This document shows, piece after piece, positions 55,441 through 64,000 of a DNA stretch of 64,000 nt (its first letter is position 1; every line of letters begins with the position of its first letter). Location: assembly GCA_910589415.1 (NCBI GenBank), contig OU342630.1, forward strand, positions 25,267,867 to 25,331,866, given 5' to 3'. The notes below the pieces were generated by a model. That model worked only from the letters and a program-made list of their open reading frames with translations. It ran no database searches and was not told where the DNA came from. The DNA comes from Malachius bipustulatus (taxonomy: Eukaryota; Arthropoda; Insecta; Coleoptera; Melyridae). The position numbers and the translations under genes were made by a program.

Positions 55441-55980
55441 ATCAGGGTGGGCCATCGAAAAGGTAACAAGCCTAATAATTTGGAAAGTGAAGATGTACGT
55501 GAGAAACGCCGAAACAGGTCGATTTTTTTTTTCGAGGGGGACATCTTTGGGCAACAAATTTAACCATCCGAGTTCACCCCCTTGGAAGGGGTGGCTACCC
55601 TTTCATTTTTCATCATAGGTATCATAGGTATTACCAGATATCGAGTGATACATCGTTTGAAAGCTACTTGAATTCTTTTTACAACGATATCTCACTTTTT
55701 GCGTAAATTCTACAGGGCGAATCGAAAATAAGGTACTTCAAAATTATTACTTATTTTTCTTCGGAATCGTGCGCAGAGAGTAATTTATAAAATTTTTTTT
55801 TTTTTTTTTAATGGTTTTATTGCCGGTTCAACAATACAATTCTAATTGTTATTCACAGCATTTGTCACATAATATCAAATGTTTGACTAAAATAGCATTT
55901 ACATATCTATAGTAAGAAAAATAACAATACTGTACATTGAAGCTTCTTTAGGAATATAAATAAGGATTGGAATAACTTGA

Positions 55981-58677
55981 TTATTGCAGGTATATGTCTT
56001 GTGGTAGTTTGCGCCTTAGTCTTACATGGATGTTTCGCTGACCAATTTGGTAATGTGTTGCGCTTTCGCAGTTGTTAATGCCTTGAAAGAAGCGTGTTGT
56101 AATCGATTTGATCACTTCGTTTATTGGGGGTAGCTTCAGCTCTTCATTCAGCTGTTGGTTTCTCACAAACCAGGGTGCATTTACTACAATTCTTGCTATT
56201 TTGTTCTGGAAAGTCTGGATCTTCTTGATGTTTGTTTGCGATGTATTTCCCCAGACGACACAAGCATAGAGTAATAAAGGTCTTATTAGTGATTTATATA
56301 GGAGAAGCCCACATTTAGTCTTTAGATGAGATTTTCGATTAATTAAGGGATAGAGTTGATGCAATTTTGTATATGCTTGATTAAGTCTGTTGTTAATATG
56401 AATGCTCCATGTCAGTTGTTTGTCCAGGTAAACGCCCAAGTATTTAACTGCTTTATCAGACGGGGTCCATTGAATTTCATTACCGTTGACAACGATGTTT
56501 GGTGGATCATGTATTCTTCTTAGAGTGAAGATTTTCGCCTCGCATTTTGTTGGGTTGATTTGAATTCGCCACTTCTGAAGCCATTTTCCCAGTATGTTAT
56601 ATGACTTTTGTAGGCTCTCAATTGCTTCCACCAGGTTTCCATTTTGAGTAATTATTGCAGTGTCGTCAGCGAACATTGCTAGAGCTGTTGGCGTTGGGAT
56701 ATCTGCCACAAAGAGATTAAAAAGTAACGGACCAAGTACACTGCCTTGGGGCACACCAGCCTTTATTGCTTTGATAGCAGATACTTCGGAGTTGACCCTA
56801 ACTGCAAATGTCCTGTCTTCCAGAAATGAGAACAGCGTGGCAATCAGATATTCAGGGAGCTTGAGTTTCATAAGTTTGAACTTGAGGCCTTCAATCCACA
56901 CCTTGTCGAAAGCCTGCGCGATGTCTATAAATAGGATAGTTGTATATTGTTTCGCTTCAAAGCCTTTTTCAATCAGTTCTGTCAATCTAAGTAGTTGGTG
57001 ATTGCATGAGTGATGTTTTCTGAAACCGAATTGAAATGGTGGTATTGCATTTGATCGTGATATATGATCCATTAGCTGTACATGAAGGATTTTCTCAAAT
57101 AGTTTTGACATTGTTGGTAACAGGCTGATTGGTCTGTAGCTTTCGAGTCTTCGTTTGTTTTTGCCCGGTTTGTGAAACATCAGGACGTGTGCATGTTTCC
57201 ATTTTTTTGGAAAGTATCCCAGTCTTAGACATGCATTTATGAGCGATGTTATGTAAGCAATGCTCTTTGGAGTTAGATTTTTGAGGATTATATTGGGAAT
57301 TAAATCAGGTCCTGGACTTTTTTTGCTTGGAAGAGAATGGATTATTGATTTTATTTCGGATGGTGATGTGGGAGTTATTCTACCGGGTATTGGTAAGTTT
57401 CTTTCGATGTTGTTTGTTAGGTGCAGCGGTGTGTCGGCGGTTATTGATGGGGTAAATACTTTTTCTTCTAGGTATGTGCTGAATATGTTAGTCTTTTCGG
57501 TGTCAGTGTAGAATGTCTGATCGCCGACTGTCAATGGAGAAATGGTCTGAGGTGTTTTCAGTATTTTTCGGGTGGCCTTCCACATTCCTGGGTCATTGGG
57601 TTCCAGTTTCTCTATATAGTGTTGGTAGGCACGTATACGGATGGCATCCAGTTCGTGTTTCAATTTATGCGTTACGTTATTGAGTTGATTTTTTAGTTGT
57701 GGATTTTTGGTTCTTTGGTGCTCTCGCCTCAGTCGGCTTTTCATTTGTATCAATACTCTGATGTGTTCAGGTGTGTAATTATTATTTTCTCTCTTGGATT
57801 TTGTTCTTTGTTGCTGGGCACTCCGGGCACTATCAGCGATCTTGTTACTGTAGTTATCTATTATTATATCAATATCTTCAGTTGTTTGTAATCTAGCTGG
57901 ATATTTAAGATTACTGTCCAAAATGGTTGGGAACTTTTGCCAATTTATAGTTCCATTTATCAGTTTGGGATAGTTTTGTTTGAAATGCGGGGTGCTGAGG
58001 AATGATATGATGACTGGAATGTGATCAGAGTCCAGTTCACATACGACTGTTTGATTCATATTCTTAGTAAAGTTCTTTGAGATCGCAATATCTAGTATGT
58101 CGGGCTGAGCATTATATCTATAGGGGTAGTATGTATATTCCATCGGACTGTGTATTAGTAGGTTTAATTGTGTTGATAGGGTTTGCAATATTGCACCACC
58201 CGGGTTGTTGGCCCTGCATCCCCACTGGGTACTTTTGCAATTTATATCACCGATCATCAGGACGGTTTCTTGATTACCAAATATCTTTTCCAAGTCGTCA
58301 AATCTTAGTCTTTTATTGGGTTGCTTATAGGCGGAGATTATATTAATTGTACTATTGTCATTTAATTTTAGCTTTATACCTACTACTTCGAGACTATTGA
58401 AATCATCATACTCCAGGACATGGTGGTTGATATTGCGTTTAATTAAAATTGCTACTCCTCCAGAAGCTACTCGTGCATTTCTATCGCTTCTTATCATTAT
58501 GTATCCTGGAACTTTGAATGGCTCTCTTTCGGCCAAGTGAGTTTCTGTTATACAGGCTATAGAGATTTTGTGACGATATAAGAAGTCTATAAATAGTGAT
58601 CGCTGTTTAGCTAAGCCATTGGCATTGAAATTTACAATTGTGATGTCTTGTATTATATGCTCGTTCTTATGATCCAT
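55981..58677 (-). CDS. Jockey ORF2: AP endonuclease and reverse transcriptase, 898 aa
   Basis: ATG 58677 overlaps the ORF1 stop (ATGGATCATAA). Endonuclease at residues about 10-230: IVNFNANGLAKQRS (Asn), CITETHL (Glu), MIGDINCKSTQWG (Asp-Asn) and LDSDHIPVI (Asp-His), all catalytic residues present. RT at about 430-720: SLPSKKSPGPDLIPNI, ESYRPISLLPTMSKLFEKIL, LFIDIAQAFDKVW (Asp), AGVPQGSVLGPLLFNLFVAD, AMFADDTAII (Asp pair) and VKYLGVYLDKQLTW. No RNase H. Length matches jockey-clade ORF2. It nicks target DNA and primes reverse transcription. No stop or frameshift is seen, so it may encode an active enzyme. Plus-strand frames across it are shadows. Confidence 0.95.
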   Translation of the reverse strand: MDHKNEHIIQDITIVNFNANGLAKQRSLFIDFLYRHKISIACITETHLAEREPFKVPGYIMIRSDRNARVASGGVAILIKRNINHHVLEYDDFNSLEVVGIKLKLNDNSTINIISAYKQPNKRLRFDDLEKIFGNQETVLMIGDINCKSTQWGCRANNPGGAILQTLSTQLNLLIHSPMEYTYYPYRYNAQPDILDIAISKNFTKNMNQTVVCELDSDHIPVIISFLSTPHFKQNYPKLINGTINWQKFPTILDSNLKYPARLQTTEDIDIIIDNYSNKIADSARSAQQQRTKSKRENNNYTPEHIRVLIQMKSRLRREHQRTKNPQLKNQLNNVTHKLKHELDAIRIRAYQHYIEKLEPNDPGMWKATRKILKTPQTISPLTVGDQTFYTDTEKTNIFSTYLEEKVFTPSITADTPLHLTNNIERNLPIPGRITPTSPSEIKSIIHSLPSKKSPGPDLIPNIILKNLTPKSIAYITSLINACLRLGYFPKKWKHAHVLMFHKPGKNKRRLESYRPISLLPTMSKLFEKILHVQLMDHISRSNAIPPFQFGFRKHHSCNHQLLRLTELIEKGFEAKQYTTILFIDIAQAFDKVWIEGLKFKLMKLKLPEYLIATLFSFLEDRTFAVRVNSEVSAIKAIKAGVPQGSVLGPLLFNLFVADIPTPTALAMFADDTAIITQNGNLVEAIESLQKSYNILGKWLQKWRIQINPTKCEAKIFTLRRIHDPPNIVVNGNEIQWTPSDKAVKYLGVYLDKQLTWSIHINNRLNQAYTKLHQLYPLINRKSHLKTKCGLLLYKSLIRPLLLYACVVWGNTSQTNIKKIQTFQNKIARIVVNAPWFVRNQQLNEELKLPPINEVIKSITTRFFQGINNCESATHYQIGQRNIHVRLRRKLPQDIYLQ

Positions 58678-59851
58678 TGAAGAAGATGGGAAGTATGTTA
58701 TTAATGATAAACTGTTTGATTACGTCAAAGTGTGGCGTGATTAGATCAATTACGAATTGCAGAATTCTTTCCACCATTGGGGATTGATTGATGCTTCTTG
58801 TTCCAGATTTTCCTTCAGGGGCGGATTTTTTGTTTTTGTTCACTATGTCGGCGTATGTTTGTGAGTTATTGATAGGATTTTTATTCATTACAGGGTTGAC
58901 TGAATTTTGTTGTTGATTTTGTTGCGTATGGTTCGTGGTTTTGTTTATTCTTTGGGTGTTGGCTTTCGTTTGTTTATATTCTAGGTATGCCTTGCACCCT
59001 CTGTAATTCGCCGGGTGATTCTCTCCGCAGTTGATACATTCTGGTGGTAGGTTGGGGTTCTTCGGGCAGTCTTTGTAAGAGTGACTTCCGGTGCATTTGA
59101 CACACCTAAATGTCATTTGGCAGTAATTTTTGGTATGGCCGTATCGTTGGCAACGATAACATTGGGGTGTGTTTTGTATTTTGACTCTTGGCACTACTTT
59201 TACTATGGCGAAATCGATTTTATCTAGTTCATAGATTTTCTTTCCCTTTTCGTTGTTTGATACGTCTACTGCCACCGATGGGCTTGGGGTTTTGTATTAG
59301 TTAAGCAGTCGCGTTACATTTATGACAGGAAGATTTAGTTCTTCTAAATTTTCCTTAATTTCCTCGTTAGTCAAGGAGATCGGCACGTTTTTTATAACTA
59401 CCGAGATTGGTCTACTTTCGGGATTTTGAAACGAATAATAACTGATATCATTTTCTTTGTAGTATTTTGTTAGGTCTCTATAGTCTTGAGTGCTTGTTAA
59501 ATTTATTCTAAGTCTGTCTTGCCTGTAGGTTGTTGTAAATGATTCCTTGGATATTTTTCCAATGTCTTTGACGATTTCTTTATAATTATTGCTAAATAAG
59601 TAGATAGGTGGAATTTTTGGCTTATTTGTCTGTTGGGATGAATTTGGCATCGTAGATGAGGATGTTGACTGTGATTCGGGATGATTTTGAGCATCGCTTA
59701 CCGGCATTTCCTCGTCCTGTAGTACATAATATCTGTTTTGAGGTAATAATTCGCTGGTATCCCATGAATACCGTTTTTGTACTTCATTGACTGGCGGCGA
59801 TAGTGCTTCTGCCTTGCGCTTGTTTTTGTCTCTGTCCTTGGCGCCACTCAT
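58667..59851 (-). pseudogene. Jockey ORF1 (gag-like) with one premature stop
   Basis: ATG 59851 opens MSGAKDRDKNKRKAEALSPP, a basic N-terminus. Then come a Ser/Gln linker, IPPIYLFSNNYKEIVKDIGK and VVIKNVPISLTNEEIKENLE (RRM-like). The frame meets TAA at 59297-59299 and continues without shift as YKTPSPSVAVDV to three CCHC knuckles: CYRCQRYGHTKNYC, CVKCTGSHSYKDC and CINCGENHPANYRGC. It ends at 58667 after 394 codons. ORF1 binds RNA and forms the RNP with ORF2. One base change would account for the break; readthrough cannot be excluded. Confidence 0.9.
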
Positions 59852-60014
59852 GGTGAGTGAACGCTAGGATTTGATTACAATAATTACTATTGTTGTTTTA
59901 TTTTTCGTTTATTTGGTTGTTTTATATGAGAAATTTTTAATTTTTCAATTAATAAGTTTTATCGCGATTTATTCAGAATGCGGTCCCGGACACTGATAAC
60001 AGAGCGATATTATT

Positions 60015-60047
60015 CGAACCGTACTGTTTCACTGCTCTCGGCGGACT
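60015..60047 (-). promoter_or_regulatory. Putative internal promoter of the jockey element (Inr and DPE)
   Basis: Taking +1 as the A at 60047 (minus; base shared with the TSD), the sequence begins TTAGTCC, Inr-like. GGTTC falls at +28 to +32 and fits the DPE consensus RGWYV. Jockey-type LINEs are known to use such downstream promoters, which lets full-length copies carry their own promoter. Confidence 0.5.
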
Positions 60048-60063
60048 AATTTATAAAATATCT

Positions 60064-61481
60064 CACTTCACCAGTCACTATCATGGTTGCTATGGTTATT
60101 ATTATGGTTGCCATGGTGATCACTATGGTTTTTATGGGTTCTATGACTAAATCCATGCAGTGATTGATCAAAAAATTATTCCTTACATTAAATACTCAAA
60201 TTCTTACTTTTTGAGAAGTAGGTACAACTGTTTCTTATTACGTAGCGGGTTTCATTCTGTAATAATTTTTTACTTCTACTTTTGATCACCTAGCAGATTT
60301 TTAATCTCAGTTCGAGCTACTCTTTGAATTGTCGTATTTGCACCTAAACATTGGTTGTGAAGTTGTCAAAATATGGGTTATTCTGTTGAGGAGAGAATTC
60401 AAATTATCACTTTGTTTTTCGGAAATGGTGAGCGTGGCAATCGTACTGCAGATTTATTCAATCAAGAGCATCCCGATAAACACACGAGCAGGAAATACGT
60501 GTTGAGCCTGGTCAAAAAATTTTAAGAAACAGATTCAGTGGCGAATAAAAAACGTGAACTCCATGTGAGAAACGAGATTTCTGTGATTGAAGTTTTGGGG
60601 CAAGTTTCTGCAGACCCAACTCTGAGTACGCGAAAGATGGCGACTGTAACCAATATTTCAAGAACTAATATTCGACGCATCCTTAAACAGCATAAATTTC
60701 ATCAGTACAAAATTCATTTAGTGAATGAACTGAATGAGGATGATTTCGATCAATGACAGGAGCTTTGTTTGGCTGGGCCGGTATTTTTGGAGACCGCATA
60801 GTTGGTCCCATTTTTGTTGAACGGAATCTGACGGGTGAGGCTTACCTGGAAATGCTGCAAGATCTTGTCAACCCAGTGCTTGTTGATGTCGGTGAAAATG
60901 ATGATCATTGCCTAGATCATTTGACTTTCCAACAGGATAGCGCTCCATCTGGGCTGACTGTTCGGGAGTTTCTCAACAGAGTTTTCGCAGATTTAAGTTC
61001 ACTGAACTTTTTCTTGTGGGGTCATCTCAAAAGTAAAATTTACGCAACGAAACCAAGGTCTCTGGAGCGGTTGCGTAGACGCATAGTTGAAGAATGCCGC
61101 CAAATTACGCCACAGGTCCTCCAAAATGTAAGGGGACGTTTCGAGCAAAATTTATTTTCTTGTATGAAAGTTGGTGGTGCACAATTTGAGAATTTATTGA
61201 ATTAATAAAAATCTCTCGTGGTATTGAATTTTGATGTTTTCCCTTCTTTTCCACTTTTCGTTTTTTAGGGTAGATTTAACAATGGACTTCCTTTCAACGA
61301 TATAAGCGAAGAATGTTTTAGTAATTTGAAATTAAATAATCCCGAAAACAAATCGATATTCGAAATTTTTTGCCATTTAGCATTCAGCGCAAAATGGGCT
61401 TTCAAGTCCAGTCGATTCAGTCGTAGTACCCATGACAACCATAATAATAACCATAGCAACCATGATAGTGACCAGTGAAGT
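60064..61481 (+). mobile_element. Tc1/mariner-like element with about 50-bp TIRs, internally deleted
   Basis: The left end 60064-60117 (CTTCACCAGTCACTATCATG onward, repeated GGTTGCTATGGTTATT) is the reverse complement of about 61427-61481. The transposase frame between them is broken. It sits beside the jockey TSD in the FB5 arm. Confidence 0.8.
60373..61205 (+). pseudogene. mariner-like transposase with DUF4817-type N-terminus
   Basis: MGYSVEERIQIITLFFGNGE is the typical start of the DUF4817 helix-turn-helix. A stop follows KKF at about 60522. 60538-60756 continues the HTH (VSADPTLSTRKMATVTNISR). After a deletion, 60753-61205 gives the DDE part: ALFGWAGIFGDRIVGPIFVE, LTFQQDSAPSGLTVREFLNR, LNFFLWGHLKSKIYATKPRS. 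The FQQDSAP block marks the second catalytic Asp (QQD). The third-residue region (usually RSPDLT.LDFFLWG) is shortened to ADLSSLNFFLWG, so activity is lost. Confidence 0.8.
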
Positions 61482-61535
61482 ACGACATCTTATTAAAAAT
61501 AAGTAATAATTGAAGACACAAGTGGATAAAGGGTA

Positions 61536-62413
61536 TACAGGGTTATTCACTGTATCGGAAGTTTATGGCCGTGTCTCTGGATTTTAGGATCTTTTTATTT
61601 TTGGAGTGGATAGAAACCCGGCAGAGGTACGTTTTAAAATTATATTCATAATGTACAGGATGTCCCAAAAGCATGAAACATATCAAAGTTATGTTTTTTT
61701 AAATGGAATGCTCCTATGTTATTGCATTTTTAGATTGTCTGAGAAGAAAAAATAAGATTGGTTTTTACAGTTGGTGTTTAAATTCACAAGTTTGTGAGTT
61801 ATAAACAAGTGAAAATCGTCTTTTTTGAAGTTCAAAGCCCTATACAACGAAAACGGTTCAAGATAGAGAAAAACGGCTTACATGTCCCTATTTTAACTTT
61901 TCATGGACTATCCTATGGTATAGAAACATTTGTACTTTCTTTGATTTATTTATTTGTCGACGCGTGGAGAAATTTCAGAATTTTTCAAATTTTTTATCAC
62001 CCTGTATAAATATTTCATCTACATCATTGGATAGTACATGAAAAGTTAAAATAGGGACATGTAAGCCGTTTTTCTCTATCTTAAGCCGTTTTCCTTGTAC
62101 ATGGCCTTGAACTTGAAAAATGACGATTTTCACTTGTTTATAACTCACAAACTTCTGAATTTAAACACCAACTGTAAAAGCCAATCTAATTTTCTCTTCT
62201 CAGACAATCCAAAAATGCAATAACATAGGAGCATTCCATTTAAAAAAAAACATAACTTTGATATGTTTCATGCTTTTGGGACACCTGTACATTATGAATA
62301 TAATTTTAAAACGTACCTCTGCCGGGTCTCTATCCACTCCAAAAATAAAAAGATCCTAAAATCCAGAGACACGGTCATAATCTTCCGTGGCGTATACCGT
62401 GAATAACCCTGTA
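61536..62413. mobile_element. Foldback element FB4 with about 380-bp arms
   Basis: 61536-61915 (starting TACAGGGTTATTCACTGTAT) is the reverse complement of about 62025-62413 (ending GTGAATAACCCTGTA) with high identity. The loop is about 110 bp. No coding capacity; the 71-codon frame at 61794-62009 spans arm and loop. Nested in FB5. Confidence 0.85.
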
Positions 62414-62939
62414 TGTAACACTTTTCTAAAAAACGATGTTTTTCCATAAATGAAGGGCCTATATACCTAAAATTCGTTTAAAATATCTTCCGTTACATCA
62501 TGAATTCGCAATACATCATGAAATAAAGTAGTTATAAGTGGATAAAGTACCCATGTACCATGTAGTAATATTTAATTTATAAACTTCAAACTGAAATATC
62601 TCGAGAAAATGATTTTGCTACATAGACCCTTCATCCACTTGCGTTTTCAATTATGAAGTACATTTTTTTATCGATTCGCCCTGTATAATTTACGCAAAAT
62701 CCAAAAAGTGAGATATCATTGTAAAGAGAATTCAAGTAGCTTTCAAACGATGTATCACTCGATATCTGGTCTGATGATAAACGAAAGGGTAACTACCCCT
62801 TCCAAGGGGATGAACTTGGATGGTTAAATTTGTTGCCCAAAGATGTCCCCCTCGAAAACAAAATTGACCTGTTTCGGCGTTTTTCGGGTACATCTTCACT
62901 TTTCAAATTATTAGGATTGTTATCTTTCCGATGGCCCAT

Positions 62940-63690
62940 GTATATGTTTATATGTTTAATGTTTAACGTCTATCTTTAATATGTTTATTGTCTAGCATTT
63001 AAAATAGTACCTATATTAAAGCGTGAGTGTATAAGTTTAAAACACGCGCGAAATAGAGCGAGTGTTTTTAAGACTCGTTATCCACGAATACTTCACGCTA
63101 GTTTTTATTATTGGTACATTTTGAGATCATAAATTGTTGAATATTTGATATTTGAACTAAGATTTTCAAATATCTGTCCTTAATGTTTATTTGACGTAAC
63201 AGTGTAGATATACTCCAATCATAACAAATCAAAAAGTTGACATTTAGACTTCGTTTCTGGGGTTACACGTGGATGTTGCTATATGGCAACCTATAAAAAA
63301 CATGTTTTAGTGATAAGTTTAAACATGCTCAGGCATTTTTTAACTTTTTAAATTTTTTGTTACCAATAATAAAAAATATAAGTATTTGAATAACATATTA
63401 GTTATAAGGGGTGTAAGGGGCGAATGTAGTTTATAAACACAAGCGTAAATAATATGAACCTCACATGCTCGTGTGATGACTTCGGTTATCTGGTGCACCC
63501 TGCTAGATAACAGATAATTAGCATTGACGACCAAATGATTGCCGGAATAAGCAATCTCCACTTATTCTTAACTATTAACTAGTCAACGGGATAAGTATGC
63601 AGAAAACAAGAGGAAAGTAGGTATTTAAAAGTATCATAAAAGATCTAGGCAAATCCTTAGTATAAATCATCATAGCGATGTTCAGAACCA
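62940..63690. other. AT-rich spacer
   Basis: No gene. A weak inverted pair AGCGTGAGTGT/ACACTCGCT-like occurs around 63020-63105. Confidence 0.45.
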
Positions 63691-63697
63691 AATTATC

Positions 63698-64000
63698 TTG
63701 TGTTTTACCTCCCCAATAGTATCTCCGGAAAAAACAGTGATGCAACAAGACTGTGAAACAAACAAGTTAAAAATTGGCACTCAGAACGTGAAATTCATGA
63801 ATGAATCTGGAAATATGCACAATGTTGTGCACAAAATGCAGAGACTGAAAATCAATATCTTAGGAATAAGTGAAACTAAGATGGTCTAGTCATGGCGGGG
63901 TCTCAGCAGATGGAGGCATGCTGTTGTACGTCTCTGGTATCGACGATAATCATCACAGACATGGTCCCGAGAAATATTTAGCATCCGTTACCAACTTTGT
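63698..64000 (+). pseudogene. Start of a LINE endonuclease (RTE-like), runs off the window
   Basis: Reads KLKIGTQNVKFMNESGNMHN, VVHKMQRLKINILGISETKM and a stop at 63887-63889. In another frame it continues SHGGVSADGGMLLYVSGID. The GT.NV......G....V...M.RL.I.ILGISET block is the N-terminus of an AP endonuclease of RTE-like LINEs (catalytic Asn and Glu positions present). The Trp usually after N is displaced, and a frameshift follows ETKM. The rest lies beyond the right edge. Confidence 0.7.

Larger units (their letters stand above)
55794..60046 (-). mobile_element. Near-intact full-length jockey-clade LINE, 13-bp TSD
   Basis: TSD TAATTTATAAAAT is at 55781-55793 and 60047-60059. On the minus strand it has a short 5' leader of about 195 bp, ORF1, ORF2, a 3' UTR with AATAAA (about 55814), and a poly(A) tail of about 16 (plus-strand T run from 55794). 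ORF2 is fully open. ORF1 has one in-frame TAA. The element inserted into a foldback arm. Confidence 0.95.
55444..62939. mobile_element. Outer foldback FB5 containing three later insertions
   Basis: The left arm 55444-55780 (GGGCCATCG, a TTTGGAAAGTGAAGATGTAC tract, GGGGGACATCTTTGGGCAAC) is the reverse complement of about 62630-62939 (ending CGATGGCCCATG). Inserted into it are the jockey element (55794-60046), the mariner relic (60064-61481) and foldback FB4 (61536-62413). Arm-like sequence AATAATTGAAGACACAAGTG at 61505-61524 continues the left arm between insertions. Confidence 0.75.

Noticed and set aside
1..64000. tRNA, rRNA and bacterial-type operon features
   Set aside because: I looked for cloverleaf arms with B-box-like GGTTCGAATCC, conserved rRNA stretches and ribosome-binding sites. 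I found none I could support.

Overview
This window looks like AT-rich, gene-poor, repeat-dominated nuclear DNA from an arthropod, most likely an insect. That rests on the mix of mobile elements: a jockey-type LINE, a CR1-like LINE, an R2-clade (R4/Dong-like) LINE, I/R1-superfamily LINEs, Ty1/copia and Ty3/Gypsy elements, Penelope-like fragments with hammerhead ribozymes, Tc1/mariner and piggyBac derivatives, and many long foldback repeats. I cannot name the species. I recognise no host protein-coding gene with confidence. Two short candidate ORFs (6214-6513 minus; 9637-10052 plus with a possible 95-bp intron) are the only non-transposon coding candidates. || Layout. 1-5600: AT-rich spacer, small inverted-repeat elements, a 259-bp hammerhead element (1964-2222) and a second hammerhead-like element (5080-5544). 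6200-10050: a possible minus-strand ORF, a TATA box followed by a 50/66-bp tandem array, the 3' end of an LTR element, and the two-exon ORF. 10900-12180: an internally deleted LINE. 12.9-25 kb: spacer with several foldback elements, some nested, and an 0.9-kb direct repeat. 25.4-34.3 kb: a decayed Gypsy element carrying a second copy of the deleted LINE (itself split by another LINE) and an 894-bp insertion with two oppositely oriented hammerheads. 35.3-35.7 kb: a Penelope GIY-YIG endonuclease fossil. 36.4-40 kb: a CR1-like LINE split by a 1755-bp solo LTR. 40-48.6 kb: an R4-like LINE on the minus strand split by a copia element (40837-44988) and a piggyBac-type MITE (46959-47675). 48.6-52.4 kb: a second CR1-like LINE, minus strand. 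55.4-62.9 kb: a foldback element that has swallowed a near-intact jockey element, a mariner relic and a smaller foldback. 63.7 kb to the end: the start of another LINE endonuclease. || How it fits together. Many insertions are exact: target duplications are visible, and in three places removing the inserted element restores the reading frame of the older one. This gives a relative chronology. The most interesting signal is the set of hammerhead ribozymes on non-autonomous Penelope-like/retrozyme-like elements. They have 12-14-bp target duplications and an identical self-complementary stem III. They lie in the same window as a Penelope endonuclease remnant.
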